DNA from: an uncultured bacterium
GTDB lineage: Bacteria; Desulfobacterota; Desulfobulbia; Desulfobulbales; Desulfobulbaceae
Reading direction: 5' to 3'
Assembly (NCBI GenBank): GCA_903896915.1
Contig: CAITZN010000623.1
Coordinates: 1-8,174 of the forward strand
DNA length: 8,174 nt
The notes under the pieces were generated by a model. That model was not told where the DNA came from, did not search any database, and saw only the letters and a program-made list of their open reading frames with translations. A program made the translations under genes and the position numbers. Below are positions 1 through 6,457 of this stretch, one piece after another. The stretch's first letter is position 1. Each line of letters starts with the position of its first letter.

Positions 1-482
1 GCATCCAGAGCTGCGGCATTTTTCATTTGATTATTACGGGTCAGCTTATCCGCCTTGGTATATACGGGGAGATAGGCTCGTTTATTGTGCCGCAGGTAGT
101 CGATTAGTTCCCGGTCAAGAGCCTTAAGTTCGTGGCGCAAATCGATAATCACAATGACGCAGGCTAGGGTTGCTCTGGTTTCTATATATTCGCTGATCAA
201 CCCCTTCCAGGCCATACGAATCTGTTGAGGCACTTGGGCAAACCCATAGCCCGGCAGATCGACAAAGTACAACCTTTCATCAACGAGGAAGTAGTTGAGC
301 CCTTGGGTTTTCCCCGGTTTCGAGCTGGTTTTTACAAAACTGGTCCGGCTTATCAACCGGTTGATCAGGCTTGACTTACCGACATTGGAGCGTCCTGCAA
401 AAGCGATATCAGGATAGACCGGTTCCGGTAGTTGCCTTATGGCATGGGCAGAGAGGAGAAACTGTACTTTTCTGAAATCCAT
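1..482 (-). CDS. engB: EngB/YsxC (YihA) family ribosome biogenesis GTPase, C-terminus cut by window edge
   Basis: Reading the minus strand from the ATG at 482-480 gives 160 uninterrupted codons to the window edge. The protein begins MDFRKVQFLLSAHAIRQLPE. It carries GTPase motifs in order: the P-loop GRSNVGKSS (about residues 30-38), GKTQG as the G2 region (about 59-63), DLPGYG as G3 (about 76-81) and TKAD as G4 (about 142-145). This order, and the typical N-terminal lead before the P-loop, identify the EngB/YsxC/YihA family, cytoplasmic GTPases needed for late assembly of the large ribosomal subunit. Full members run to about 195-210 residues, so roughly 40 residues, including the G5 motif, lie outside the window. 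A GGAG ribosome binding site (plus-strand 490-493) sits 7 nt before the start. The gene follows hisG by 48 bp on the same strand and is probably cotranscribed with it. Family assignment is very secure. Confidence 0.96.
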   Translation of the reverse strand, partial: MDFRKVQFLLSAHAIRQLPEPVYPDIAFAGRSNVGKSSLINRLISRTSFVKTSSKPGKTQGLNYFLVDERLYFVDLPGYGFAQVPQQIRMAWKGLISEYIETRATLACVIVIIDLRHELKALDRELIDYLRHNKRAYLPVYTKADKLTRNNQMKNAAALD

Positions 483-530
483 ACCTACTCTCCACCCATC
501 CTTTCCGATTAATGCGACTTACGCCGCCGA

Positions 531-1403
531 TTAGATCACTTTGTTCAATGAATATTCAATAATACCTTCCGCGCCGTTCTTCTTCAGCTTAGGCACCAGA
601 TCGCGGACCTGATGCTCAGAGATGACAGTCTCCACTGAAAACCATTCCTGCTTGTAGAGTTGAGCTACGGTCGGAGCATGCAGACTGGGCAACATGTTGA
701 TCACAACATCCAATTGTTCCTTGGAAACGTTCATTTTCAGACCGACAATCCGGTCAGCCCGGAGAGCTCCCTGGAGCAACATAGCGATATTCTCGATCTT
801 CTCCCGTTTCCATGGATCGGCGAGTGCTGCCTTGCTGGCTATCATTTGCGTGTTGGACTGCATCAATTCGTGAATGACCCGCAGACCATGGGCACGGATG
901 GTGGATTCAGTTTCGGTGACTTCAACGATGGCGTCAGCCAGACCGGAGACGGCTTTGGCCTCGGTCGCACCCCAAGAAAAAGCAATGTCAACCTTGATGC
1001 CCCGTTGGTCAAAAAACTTCCGAGTGACGTTGACCAGTTCAGTGGCAATTTTTTTGCCTTCCAACTGCTCAACCCTCGTGATATTGGAATCACCCGGTAC
1101 AGCAATAACCCAGCGGGTCGGCTTTCTACTAACCTTAGAGTATATCAGATCAGCCACGACCTCCACGTCTGAATCATTCTCAAGTGTCCAATCCTTACCG
1201 GTGATTCCAGCATCGAGCATACCCGTTTCAACATACCGCGACATTTCCTGTGGCCGGCAGATGGAACAAGAAAGCTCGGGGTCATCAACTTCGGGAAAAT
1301 AGTTTCGCGATGCTAGCTTGATCCTCCAACCAGATTTCTCAAACAAGGCAATGGTGGCGTCCTCAAGACTGCCTTTGGGAATTCCCAACTTTAGTACATT
1401 CAT
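531..1403 (-). CDS. hisG: ATP phosphoribosyltransferase HisG, long form with C-terminal regulatory domain
   Basis: This 290-residue cytoplasmic enzyme joins ATP and PRPP to make phosphoribosyl-ATP, the first step of histidine biosynthesis. Visible landmarks are GIPKGSL at residues 7-13, DAGITGKDW at 64-72, KKIATELVNVTRKFF at about 117-131, GLADAIVEVTET at 154-165 with the PRPP-binding segment running to about 173, and a C-terminal part (about 205-290) containing HAPTVAQLY and ending GAEGIIEYSLNKVI. That C-terminal part matches the ACT-like HisG_C domain, which binds histidine for feedback inhibition. The length near 290 marks the long, self-sufficient hexameric form, which does not need HisZ. 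The segment reads VTETEST where a glycine is common at residue 166. The ATG at 1403 has an AAGGG (plus-strand 1412-1416) at 8 nt spacing. It lies 31 bp after hisI and 48 bp before engB. Antisense ORFs here are shadows. Confidence 0.96.
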   Translation of the reverse strand: MNVLKLGIPKGSLEDATIALFEKSGWRIKLASRNYFPEVDDPELSCSICRPQEMSRYVETGMLDAGITGKDWTLENDSDVEVVADLIYSKVSRKPTRWVIAVPGDSNITRVEQLEGKKIATELVNVTRKFFDQRGIKVDIAFSWGATEAKAVSGLADAIVEVTETESTIRAHGLRVIHELMQSNTQMIASKAALADPWKREKIENIAMLLQGALRADRIVGLKMNVSKEQLDVVINMLPSLHAPTVAQLYKQEWFSVETVISEHQVRDLVPKLKKNGAEGIIEYSLNKVI

Positions 1404-1434
1404 ATCCTACACCCTTACTTATTTTACGTTGTTG

Positions 1435-1821
1435 CTATTTCGTACCATACACAGTTGCCGGATCAAAGACCAGTCCCCGCTCATGGATGGTGAGTTCACT
1501 TTCTGTAACCTTCCGAAAAAAACAGCTGCGATGACCGGTATGACAAGCAGCCCCGCCAAGCTGTTCCACTTTAAAAACCACAGTATCCTGATCGCAGTCG
1601 ACAAAAATATCCTTGATAAGCTGAACATGACCGGAGGTTTCACCTTTCAGCCACAAACTGTTCCTTGAACGACTCCAATAGTGGGCCTTACCGGTTTCCA
1701 ATGTCTTTTCCCAAGCAAGTTTATTGATATAGGCAAGCATCAACACCTCACCTGTCCGATAATCCTGAACAATGGCTGGCAAAAGACCATTACTATCTTT
1801 TTCAAAAGCAAGTTTTATCAT
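1435..1821 (-). CDS. hisI: Phosphoribosyl-AMP cyclohydrolase HisI (monofunctional)
   Basis: HisI opens the adenine ring of phosphoribosyl-AMP, the third step of histidine biosynthesis, as a zinc- and magnesium-dependent cytoplasmic homodimer. The 128-residue protein shows the family signatures: VLMLAYIN (26-33), [19 protein letters not shown] (47-65), DCDQDT (75-80) and [12 protein letters not shown] (92-103). By analogy with the characterised archaeal enzyme, Asp75, Asp77 and Asp79 would bind magnesium, and Cys76, Cys93 and Cys100 would bind zinc; all are present. There is no HisE (phosphoribosyl-ATP pyrophosphatase) domain after it, so step 2 must be encoded elsewhere. The ATG at 1821 is the natural start because the protein begins directly with the family N-terminus ([20 protein letters not shown]). 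No Shine-Dalgarno is evident; the upstream minus-strand sequence is A-rich. It is the first gene of the hisI-hisG-engB run. Confidence 0.96.
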   Translation of the reverse strand: MIKLAFEKDSNGLLPAIVQDYRTGEVLMLAYINKLAWEKTLETGKAHYWSRSRNSLWLKGETSGHVQLIKDIFVDCDQDTVVFKVEQLGGAACHTGHRSCFFRKVTESELTIHERGLVFDPATVYGTK

Positions 1822-1912
1822 AGGTTCGTTTTTTTTCGATCAAGAGTTATGATCATTCCATTACGGGTAATAAAACACCTAATGACCGCAAACGGAATCT
1901 GATCCTGAAAGA

Positions 1913-1939
1913 ATTATATACTGCGCTGAACTGTGTCAA
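1913..1939 (-). promoter_or_regulatory. Candidate sigma-70 promoter for hisI-hisG-engB
   Basis: On the minus strand a perfect -35 box TTGACA (plus-strand 1934-1939) is followed after 15 bp by a perfect -10 box TATAAT (plus-strand 1913-1918). A register with 16 or 17 bp spacing gives ATAATT or TAATTC instead. The predicted transcript starts near 1906, leaving a leader of about 85 nt before hisI. The boxes are seen directly; use as a promoter is inferred from position and consensus. The 15-bp spacer is slightly short. Confidence 0.6.
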
Positions 1940-2126
1940 AATTCGATATTAACAGTTCAAGATAGGTGTTTGAAACCGATCCAGAAGAAGATTTCGAGTC
2001 CATATTTCATGGTACTGCCATCTCCTTCGTAACACCAACTCCTTTTCTCTTCGGCATACTATGGGGTTTGCACATTTATGCGTTCAGCGTAACTTTGTCA
2101 AGTCTTCCGTCAGAACATGTCGGCTC

Positions 2127-2155
2127 TTGTTAAATTCGGTCACATTAAGTATAGT
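2127..2155 (+). promoter_or_regulatory. Candidate sigma-70 promoter for the FKBP gene
   Basis: A -35 box TTGTTA (2127-2132) and a -10 box TATAGT (2150-2155) are separated by the ideal 17 bp. Initiation would fall near 2162, about 41 nt before the ATG at 2203. A good AAGGA ribosome binding site (2190-2194) sits 8 nt from the start codon. Both boxes are one or two mismatches from consensus, so this is a plausible constitutive promoter. No operator-like palindrome overlaps it that I can support. Confidence 0.6.
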
Positions 2156-2202
2156 GTCAAATTTATGGTAAAAACCTCCCTAATTAGTAAAGGATATTTT
2201 CA

Positions 2203-2643
2203 ATGAACCCTGTCCAACTCCTCGACACTGTTTTAATTAGCTACACTGCAACCATCCCGTCTGGTGAGGTCGTTGAAAGTGTTCCCGATAATAAACCAAT
2301 CACCTTGGTTTTAGGTTCTGGTCGTATTCTTAAAGCAGTCGAGGCTTCATTAATGGGCATGGAATCCGGTCAAACACGAACCGTGCATATTTTACCAGAA
2401 GACGCTTACGGCCCTTACTACAAGGCTTTAGTGCACGACGTGGCTCGTTCGAGTTTTGCTGGAAGAATAGATCCCAAACCCGGCATGCTACTCTCGCTTG
2501 CCATTGAAAAAGATGGGGTGGAGCAGCAAGTTCCTGCCACGGTACTCGCCGCCAGCAGCGAGACCGTTACCATCGACTACAACCATCCACTGGCGGGAAG
2601 AACCATCACCTATACAGTCAAACTCCACGCCATCGGCAAATAA
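2203..2643 (+). CDS. SlyD-like FKBP-type peptidyl-prolyl cis-trans isomerase
   Basis: This 146-residue protein belongs to the FKBP prolyl isomerases of the SlyD type, which catalyse cis-trans isomerisation of X-Pro bonds and act as chaperones. The N-terminal FKBP half has DTVLISYTATIPSGEVVES (8-26), VLGSGRILKAVEASLMGMESG (36-56) and LPEDAYGPY (64-72). An insert-in-flap chaperone segment follows at about 73-119. The chain returns to the FKBP fold with VTIDYNHPLAGRTITYTVKL (122-141), which carries the family hallmark NHPLAG. The protein ends right after the fold at HAIGK, so it lacks the histidine- and cysteine-rich metal-binding tail of E. coli SlyD. No signal peptide or membrane segment is visible, so it is probably cytoplasmic. 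It has its own promoter and ribosome binding site and appears monocistronic. The exact subfamily is less sure than the FKBP family, so no gene symbol is given. Confidence 0.9.
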   Translation: MNPVQLLDTVLISYTATIPSGEVVESVPDNKPITLVLGSGRILKAVEASLMGMESGQTRTVHILPEDAYGPYYKALVHDVARSSFAGRIDPKPGMLLSLAIEKDGVEQQVPATVLAASSETVTIDYNHPLAGRTITYTVKLHAIGK

Positions 2644-2952
2644 TCACTCCCTTTTTACTCTCACTCAATTCCGCCCATACTTATTTTTTTCTTTAGCCCC
2701 CCCGTTTCCTACATTCCCATCCTGACATGGTACACAAATCTAACAAGCTGGAATGGTTTGATTTTTTTATAAAATCCAAAAAAGTTTTTAAATAATTCTG
2801 TACAATCATCTCGTGACACGTACAATATCTATAAGATAATAGTAGCTCTCGGTTCTACATATCCACAAGAATATCGCTGAAACCGAACTAGAACTTATAG
2901 TTTTTGACCTATGATCACGTTATGCCACCATCTTATTTAGGGAGAACTGTGT
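2644..2952. other. AT-rich spacer between the FKBP gene and cheA
   Basis: This is 309 bp with no supportable gene. It begins with pyrimidine-rich sequence including a run of seven C at 2697-2703. A weak AT-rich hairpin (GATTTT at 2760-2765, AAAATC at 2771-2776, 5-nt loop) is the only terminator-like structure after the FKBP gene. It lacks a GC-rich stem, so I do not call it a terminator. A candidate cheA promoter lies in the second half. Just before cheA, GGGAG (2940-2944) gives a good ribosome binding site at 8 nt spacing. I see no sigma-28 or sigma-54 consensus that holds up. Confidence 0.65.
2813..2840 (+). promoter_or_regulatory. Weak candidate sigma-70 promoter for the che operon
   Basis: GTGACA (2813-2818) and GATAAT (2835-2840) are spaced by 16 bp in the right orientation. 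They would start transcription near 2847, leaving a leader of about 105 nt before cheA. Each box has one mismatch to consensus. The surrounding sequence is AT-rich, so chance matches are likely and confidence is low. Confidence 0.35.
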
Positions 2953-5832
2953 ATGTCTATCGAAGATGATGAAATATTGCAGGGATTTATAGAAGAATCA
3001 CTTGAACATCTAGCTGATATCGAAAACGATCTGCTCACCATAGAAGAAGGTGGGGCCGATATCGATGTAGAACTTGTCAACAAAGTGTTCCGAGCTGCCC
3101 ACTCCATCAAAGGAGGCGCCGGTTTCATGGGATTATCGGCTATCCAGGACTTGGCCCATGCTGCCGAGAATGTCCTGGGCCTTATCCGGAGCAGCAAGCT
3201 CATTCCCAACCCCGACATCGTTAATGTGCTATTGCTCGCCGCTGATCAACTTCAGCACATGATTGAAGATGTAGGAAACAGCAACAATGTCGATATTTCC
3301 AGCCATACTACCGCACTCAACACCATCTACGAAGGTGGCGAGGCTCCGGTCGCAAAACCAAAACCAGAACGTGCTTCTGCTGCCAACCCCGCTCCTATTA
3401 CCGTAACACCCAAGGAAGAGCCAGAACTCATCGAACCAGAAGAGGGAAGAGCAGATAACTCCTTCGAGGAAGTGACGGATGAATCCGAGGAAGAACTGAT
3501 TGAAGAACAGGAAAACCATACGGATCAGTTCAGTGCAACAATCCAAGAATCGGCAGGAAGCACCAAGACCCTCAAACCAGCAGTAACACTACAGAAGACC
3601 GATACCAGTATACGAGTAACGGTTAGCTTGCTCGATCAGCTAATGAACTTGGCAGGCGAGCTGGTGCTTTCTCGTAATCAATTGTTACAGACCATTACCT
3701 CTGGTGACGTGAGGAGCGCCGAAGCCGTTGGTCAGCGTATTGATCTGGTGACCTCTGAACTGCAAGAGGCCATCATGCTCACCCGCATGCAACCCATTGG
3801 CAATGTTTTCAGTAAATTCCCTCGAGTTGTCCGTGACCTCTCTAAAAAACTCGGCAAACAGATGGACTTGACCATTGTCGGCAAAGATGTCGAGCTAGAC
3901 AAAACCATTATCGAATCCATCAATGATCCGCTGACGCATCTGGTGCGGAATTCAGTTGATCACGGCATCGAGTCTCCTGAAGAACGCCTAAAGAAAGGAA
4001 AAGATGCACGTGGGCTCATCGTGCTCAAAGCCTATCACGCTGCAGGACAGGTGGTTATTGAAATCAGCGACGACGGCAAGGGACTGGACGGCAATATGTT
4101 AGCTGAAGCCGCTGTCAAGAAGGGGTTGATAACATCTGATCAGGCCAAGGTCATGTCTGAAAAAGAACGGATCAACCTCATCCTACTCCCAGGGTTCTCC
4201 ACTGCCAAGAAAGTGACAGACGTCTCGGGCCGGGGCGTGGGGATGGACGTCGTCAAAACCAATCTTGACCAATTGGGCGGCTCTATTGAAATTGAATCCG
4301 AAGTCGGTAAGGGTTCGACCATCAGCATTAAACTACCTTTGACTCTGGCGATTATCCCCTGCCAGATTGTCATGACCGGAGGTGAGCGCTACGCAATCCC
4401 TCAAGTAAACCTTGAAGAACTGCTCCGCATACCGGCTGCTAAAGTCAAGGAACGCGTCGAGAAAGTCGGAGATGCCGAAGTAGTTCGACTTCGCGGCAAC
4501 TTACTGCCACTAATCCGCATGGCTGAAGTCTTCGATATAGACCCAACCTATTACGATCTCCTTCAGGATGAGACAAGGGGTGACCGGCGGCTAAATATCG
4601 CGGACCGACGCTCCAAGTCAACTCCCCTGTTTAAGGAAGAAGGAGAGCCGCCACCTCCGTCGAGAGAAGACGAGTTCAGTAAACAAAGAATTGCGAATGA
4701 ACGTCGGCAGAGCCCCGCAAGTGCGCTCAATATCGTGGTGGTCTCGACCGGTGCCATGAAGTACGGCCTTATCGTCGACCGCTTGCATGATTCCGAAGAA
4801 ATCGTGATCAAGCCTCTAGGAAGACACCTGCAGCAATGTCAGGGTTACGCTGGTGCAACCATCATGGGAGACGGCCGCATTGCCCTGATTCTCGATGTGA
4901 GTAACATCGCCCGTATGGCCGGATTAACTTCACTTGATGGTTCTGAGCGTGGCAAAGAACTGGCTGAGGCGGCCAAGGAATCAATTACCCAAACCAGAGA
5001 CAAACAGTCTCTGCTCACCTTTTCCAGTTCACCCAAAGAGCAATTTGGAGTACCGCTCAATCAGGTAGAACGGGTCGAAAAGATACACCGAGATAATATC
5101 GAAGATATAGGTGGTCGACGAGTAATGCAATACCGTGGCGGCAGCTTACCTTTGATAAGTATCGACGAGGTAGCCTCAGTAATGCCCCTGGCCGACAGGA
5201 ACGATCTATTGGTTATCGTCTTTCATCTTGCTGGAAAAGATGTCGGATTGCTGGCCACCGGTCCCATTGACGCCATCGAAATCTCCGCTGACATCGACGA
5301 TGTCACCTTGAAACAACCGGGTATTATGGGGTCAGCCATCCTTTCAGGTAAAACAACCATGTTGGTAAACATCTTCGAATTAATGAAGATTTCCAACCCA
5401 CAGTGGTTTGAGGATCATGCCGCCTACGCTGAAATCGATTCCAGTAATGAAAAAATACCAACTATTCTGGTTGTGGAAGATTCTAATTTTTTCCGTAATC
5501 AAGTAAAAGGTTATATGACGGAAGCCGGTTTTAATGTCCTTGAAGGCGAAGACGGCAAAGTGGCTTTGCGCGTCCTCGAGGAGCACCTCGAAGAAATCAC
5601 TATGGTTGTTACTGATATCGAGATGCCGAACATGAACGGTTTCGAATTAACTGCAAATATAAAAGGCGATAATCGGTTCAAACATTTACCGGTCATCGCT
5701 CTGACCACCCTGGCAGCAGACGAAGATGTCGCTCGAGGCAAGGCGGTCGGTGTTGATGAGTACCACATCAAACTCGACAAAGAGCGATTGATGGAGTGCG
5801 TGCATCGATATGCAAAATCGGCAATGGCATGA
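2953..5832 (+). CDS. cheA: Hybrid chemotaxis histidine kinase CheA with two CheW-like domains and a C-terminal receiver
   Basis: This cytoplasmic signalling kinase autophosphorylates under receptor control. Domains in the 959 residues: (1) Hpt/P1, about 1-110, phospho-accepting His50 in AAHSIKGGAGFMG. (2) An acidic, proline-containing linker, about 128-215, with no recognisable P2 domain. (3) P3 dimerisation helices, about 218-282 (LLDQLMNLAGELVLSRNQLL). (4) P4 ATPase, about 285-462: N box HLVRNSVDHGIE (329-340), G1 DDGKGLD (373-379), F/G2 region LLPGFSTAKK to GRGVGMD (411-432). (5) A first CheW-like domain (P5), about 463-655, split by a charged insert at about 530-588. (6) A second CheW-like domain, about 684-812. 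(7) A receiver, about 836-957: acidic Glu842/Asp843, phospho-acceptor Asp888 in TDIEMPNMNG, Thr918/919, Lys940. Typical CheA is about 650-700 residues. The ATG follows GGGAG by 8 nt. It is first in cheA-cheW-cheB-cheR, 57 bp before cheW. The layout recalls FrzE-type CheA-CheY fusions. Confidence 0.96.
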   Translation: MSIEDDEILQGFIEESLEHLADIENDLLTIEEGGADIDVELVNKVFRAAHSIKGGAGFMGLSAIQDLAHAAENVLGLIRSSKLIPNPDIVNVLLLAADQLQHMIEDVGNSNNVDISSHTTALNTIYEGGEAPVAKPKPERASAANPAPITVTPKEEPELIEPEEGRADNSFEEVTDESEEELIEEQENHTDQFSATIQESAGSTKTLKPAVTLQKTDTSIRVTVSLLDQLMNLAGELVLSRNQLLQTITSGDVRSAEAVGQRIDLVTSELQEAIMLTRMQPIGNVFSKFPRVVRDLSKKLGKQMDLTIVGKDVELDKTIIESINDPLTHLVRNSVDHGIESPEERLKKGKDARGLIVLKAYHAAGQVVIEISDDGKGLDGNMLAEAAVKKGLITSDQAKVMSEKERINLILLPGFSTAKKVTDVSGRGVGMDVVKTNLDQLGGSIEIESEVGKGSTISIKLPLTLAIIPCQIVMTGGERYAIPQVNLEELLRIPAAKVKERVEKVGDAEVVRLRGNLLPLIRMAEVFDIDPTYYDLLQDETRGDRRLNIADRRSKSTPLFKEEGEPPPPSREDEFSKQRIANERRQSPASALNIVVVSTGAMKYGLIVDRLHDSEEIVIKPLGRHLQQCQGYAGATIMGDGRIALILDVSNIARMAGLTSLDGSERGKELAEAAKESITQTRDKQSLLTFSSSPKEQFGVPLNQVERVEKIHRDNIEDIGGRRVMQYRGGSLPLISIDEVASVMPLADRNDLLVIVFHLAGKDVGLLATGPIDAIEISADIDDVTLKQPGIMGSAILSGKTTMLVNIFELMKISNPQWFEDHAAYAEIDSSNEKIPTILVVEDSNFFRNQVKGYMTEAGFNVLEGEDGKVALRVLEEHLEEITMVVTDIEMPNMNGFELTANIKGDNRFKHLPVIALTTLAADEDVARGKAVGVDEYHIKLDKERLMECVHRYAKSAMA
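4540..4716 (+). other. Charged insert within the first CheW-like domain of CheA
   Basis: CheA residues about 530-588 interrupt the P5/CheW fold between GNLLPLIRMAEVF and ALNIVVVSTGAMKYGLIVD, which are adjacent in ordinary CheA proteins apart from a short loop. The segment is rich in Arg, Glu, Asp, Ser and Pro. It contains two similar basic patches (DRRLNIADRRSKS at 544-556 and KQRIANERRQS at 577-587) flanking the stretch STPLFKEEGEPPPP (556-569). It is probably a disordered surface loop. The reading frame is intact across it. The exact edges are judged by eye. Confidence 0.6.
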
Positions 5833-5889
5833 TGATGTTCCGTTTTCTAGGCTAAATATTCTTCTATCAACCCAAAGCGGAGTTGAATA

Positions 5890-6369
5890 ATGGTTGAACC
5901 AAAGAAACTAACAAAAAGTATTATTGAGCTCATCACTTTTTATGTTGGAGACGCACTCTGTGGTTTGGACATCCTTAAGGTCCAGGAAATCAACAAACTT
6001 ATGGAGATGACCAAGGTACCCCAATCGCCTGATTATATGATTGGCATCCTCAATCTACGCGGTCAAATTGTAACCATCATCGATCTCGGCCAAAAATTAG
6101 GCCTAGGAAATGCCGAAGTCAGCAATGAATCCCGTAATATCATTGTCAACGCACCTGGCGAACATATTGGCCTGCTGGTCACCCGGATAAGCGATGTTAT
6201 TATGGCTGACCCGGATAGAATCGAACCGGCTCCGGCAAATATGAGTGGTATACAGGGTGGTTTCTTTATCGGCGTGTATAAGACGGAGAACAAATTGATT
6301 GGTATCCTTGACGTTAAGGAAGTTTTGCGGATCGAATCAGAAAATCTGAACAGGGGAATGGAGCGATAA
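5890..6369 (+). CDS. cheW: Chemotaxis coupling protein CheW
   Basis: CheW is a small cytoplasmic adaptor that couples chemoreceptor tips to the P5 domain of CheA in the signalling array. The 159-residue protein is a single CheW domain. It shows ITFYVGDALCGLDILKVQEI (15-34), the receptor/kinase-binding hallmark GILNLRGQIVTIIDL (52-66) with the conserved Arg57, GLLVTRISDVI (94-104), and the closing strand IGILDVKEVL (137-146). Length is normal for the family. The ATG at 5890 has GGAG (5879-5882) 7 nt upstream. It lies 57 bp after cheA and 88 bp before cheB on the same strand, so it is the second gene of the operon. Its partner CheA also carries two CheW-like domains. Confidence 0.96.
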   Translation: MVEPKKLTKSIIELITFYVGDALCGLDILKVQEINKLMEMTKVPQSPDYMIGILNLRGQIVTIIDLGQKLGLGNAEVSNESRNIIVNAPGEHIGLLVTRISDVIMADPDRIEPAPANMSGIQGGFFIGVYKTENKLIGILDVKEVLRIESENLNRGMER

Positions 6370-6370
6370 C

Positions 6371-6415
6371 TTTCTTCTGAAAGAAATTTTCATCATCGAG
6401 TCTTTTACAAAAGAC
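6371..6415 (+). repeat. Two tandem short hairpins between cheW and cheB
   Basis: Two perfect inverted repeats fill the start of the 88-bp cheW-cheB gap. The first is TTTCTT (6371-6376) and AAGAAA (6381-6386) around a CTGA loop, followed directly by TTTT (6387-6390). The second is GTCTTT (6400-6405) and AAAGAC (6410-6415) around a TACA loop. The first has the outline of an intrinsic terminator, but its stem is AT-rich and short. It is more likely a leaky attenuator, an RNA processing or stability element, or chance. The pairing is seen directly; function is inferred. Confidence 0.4.
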
Positions 6416-6457
6416 CCATCCTCTAAATAATTACAGACACCCTATTCATCCTATTTC

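Larger units (their letters stand above)
1822..2202. other. Divergent intergenic region between hisI and the FKBP gene
   Basis: This is 381 bp without a convincing gene. It separates the minus-strand hisI operon from the plus-strand FKBP gene and holds one promoter candidate for each direction, annotated separately. A short inverted repeat (GATCA at 1838-1842, TGATC at 1850-1854) falls in the hisI leader. On the minus strand it is followed by A residues rather than T, so it is not a terminator for that transcript. I looked for a leader peptide rich in histidine codons in the roughly 85-nt hisI leader and found none. The middle part (about 1940-2125) shows no repeat, RNA gene or ORF I can support. 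Confidence 0.7.

Noticed and set aside
660..1302. Long plus-strand open frames (up to 170 codons) opposite hisG
   Set aside because: They are antisense to a complete hisG with all family motifs, match no family I recognise and lack a convincing ribosome binding site.
1318..1902. Plus-strand open frames opposite hisI and its leader
   Set aside because: They overlap a well-conserved hisI on the other strand and show no recognisable domain or start signals.
1822..1906. Histidine attenuator or leader peptide upstream of hisI
   Set aside because: I found no short frame with a run of His codons on the minus strand, and no terminator hairpin followed by T residues.
2728..2745. TGGTAC-containing sequence as a possible sigma-54 promoter before cheA
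   Set aside because: The required GC at the -12 element is absent at the right spacing.
2760..2776. AT-rich hairpin as an intrinsic terminator for the FKBP gene
   Set aside because: The stem is six A/T-dominated pairs, 117 bp downstream of the stop, and is followed by an A run instead of a T run.
2779..2810. AAAAGTTT followed by TGTACAAT as a possible sigma-28 motility promoter
   Set aside because: The -10 part does not match GCCGATAA well enough, and AT-rich sequence gives such matches by chance.
3229..3546. Minus-strand open frame of 105 codons with hydrophobic Phe/Trp-rich stretches
   Set aside because: It lies opposite the acidic linker of cheA; GAA/GAG-rich sense codons read antisense give Phe and Leu, so this is a composition artefact.
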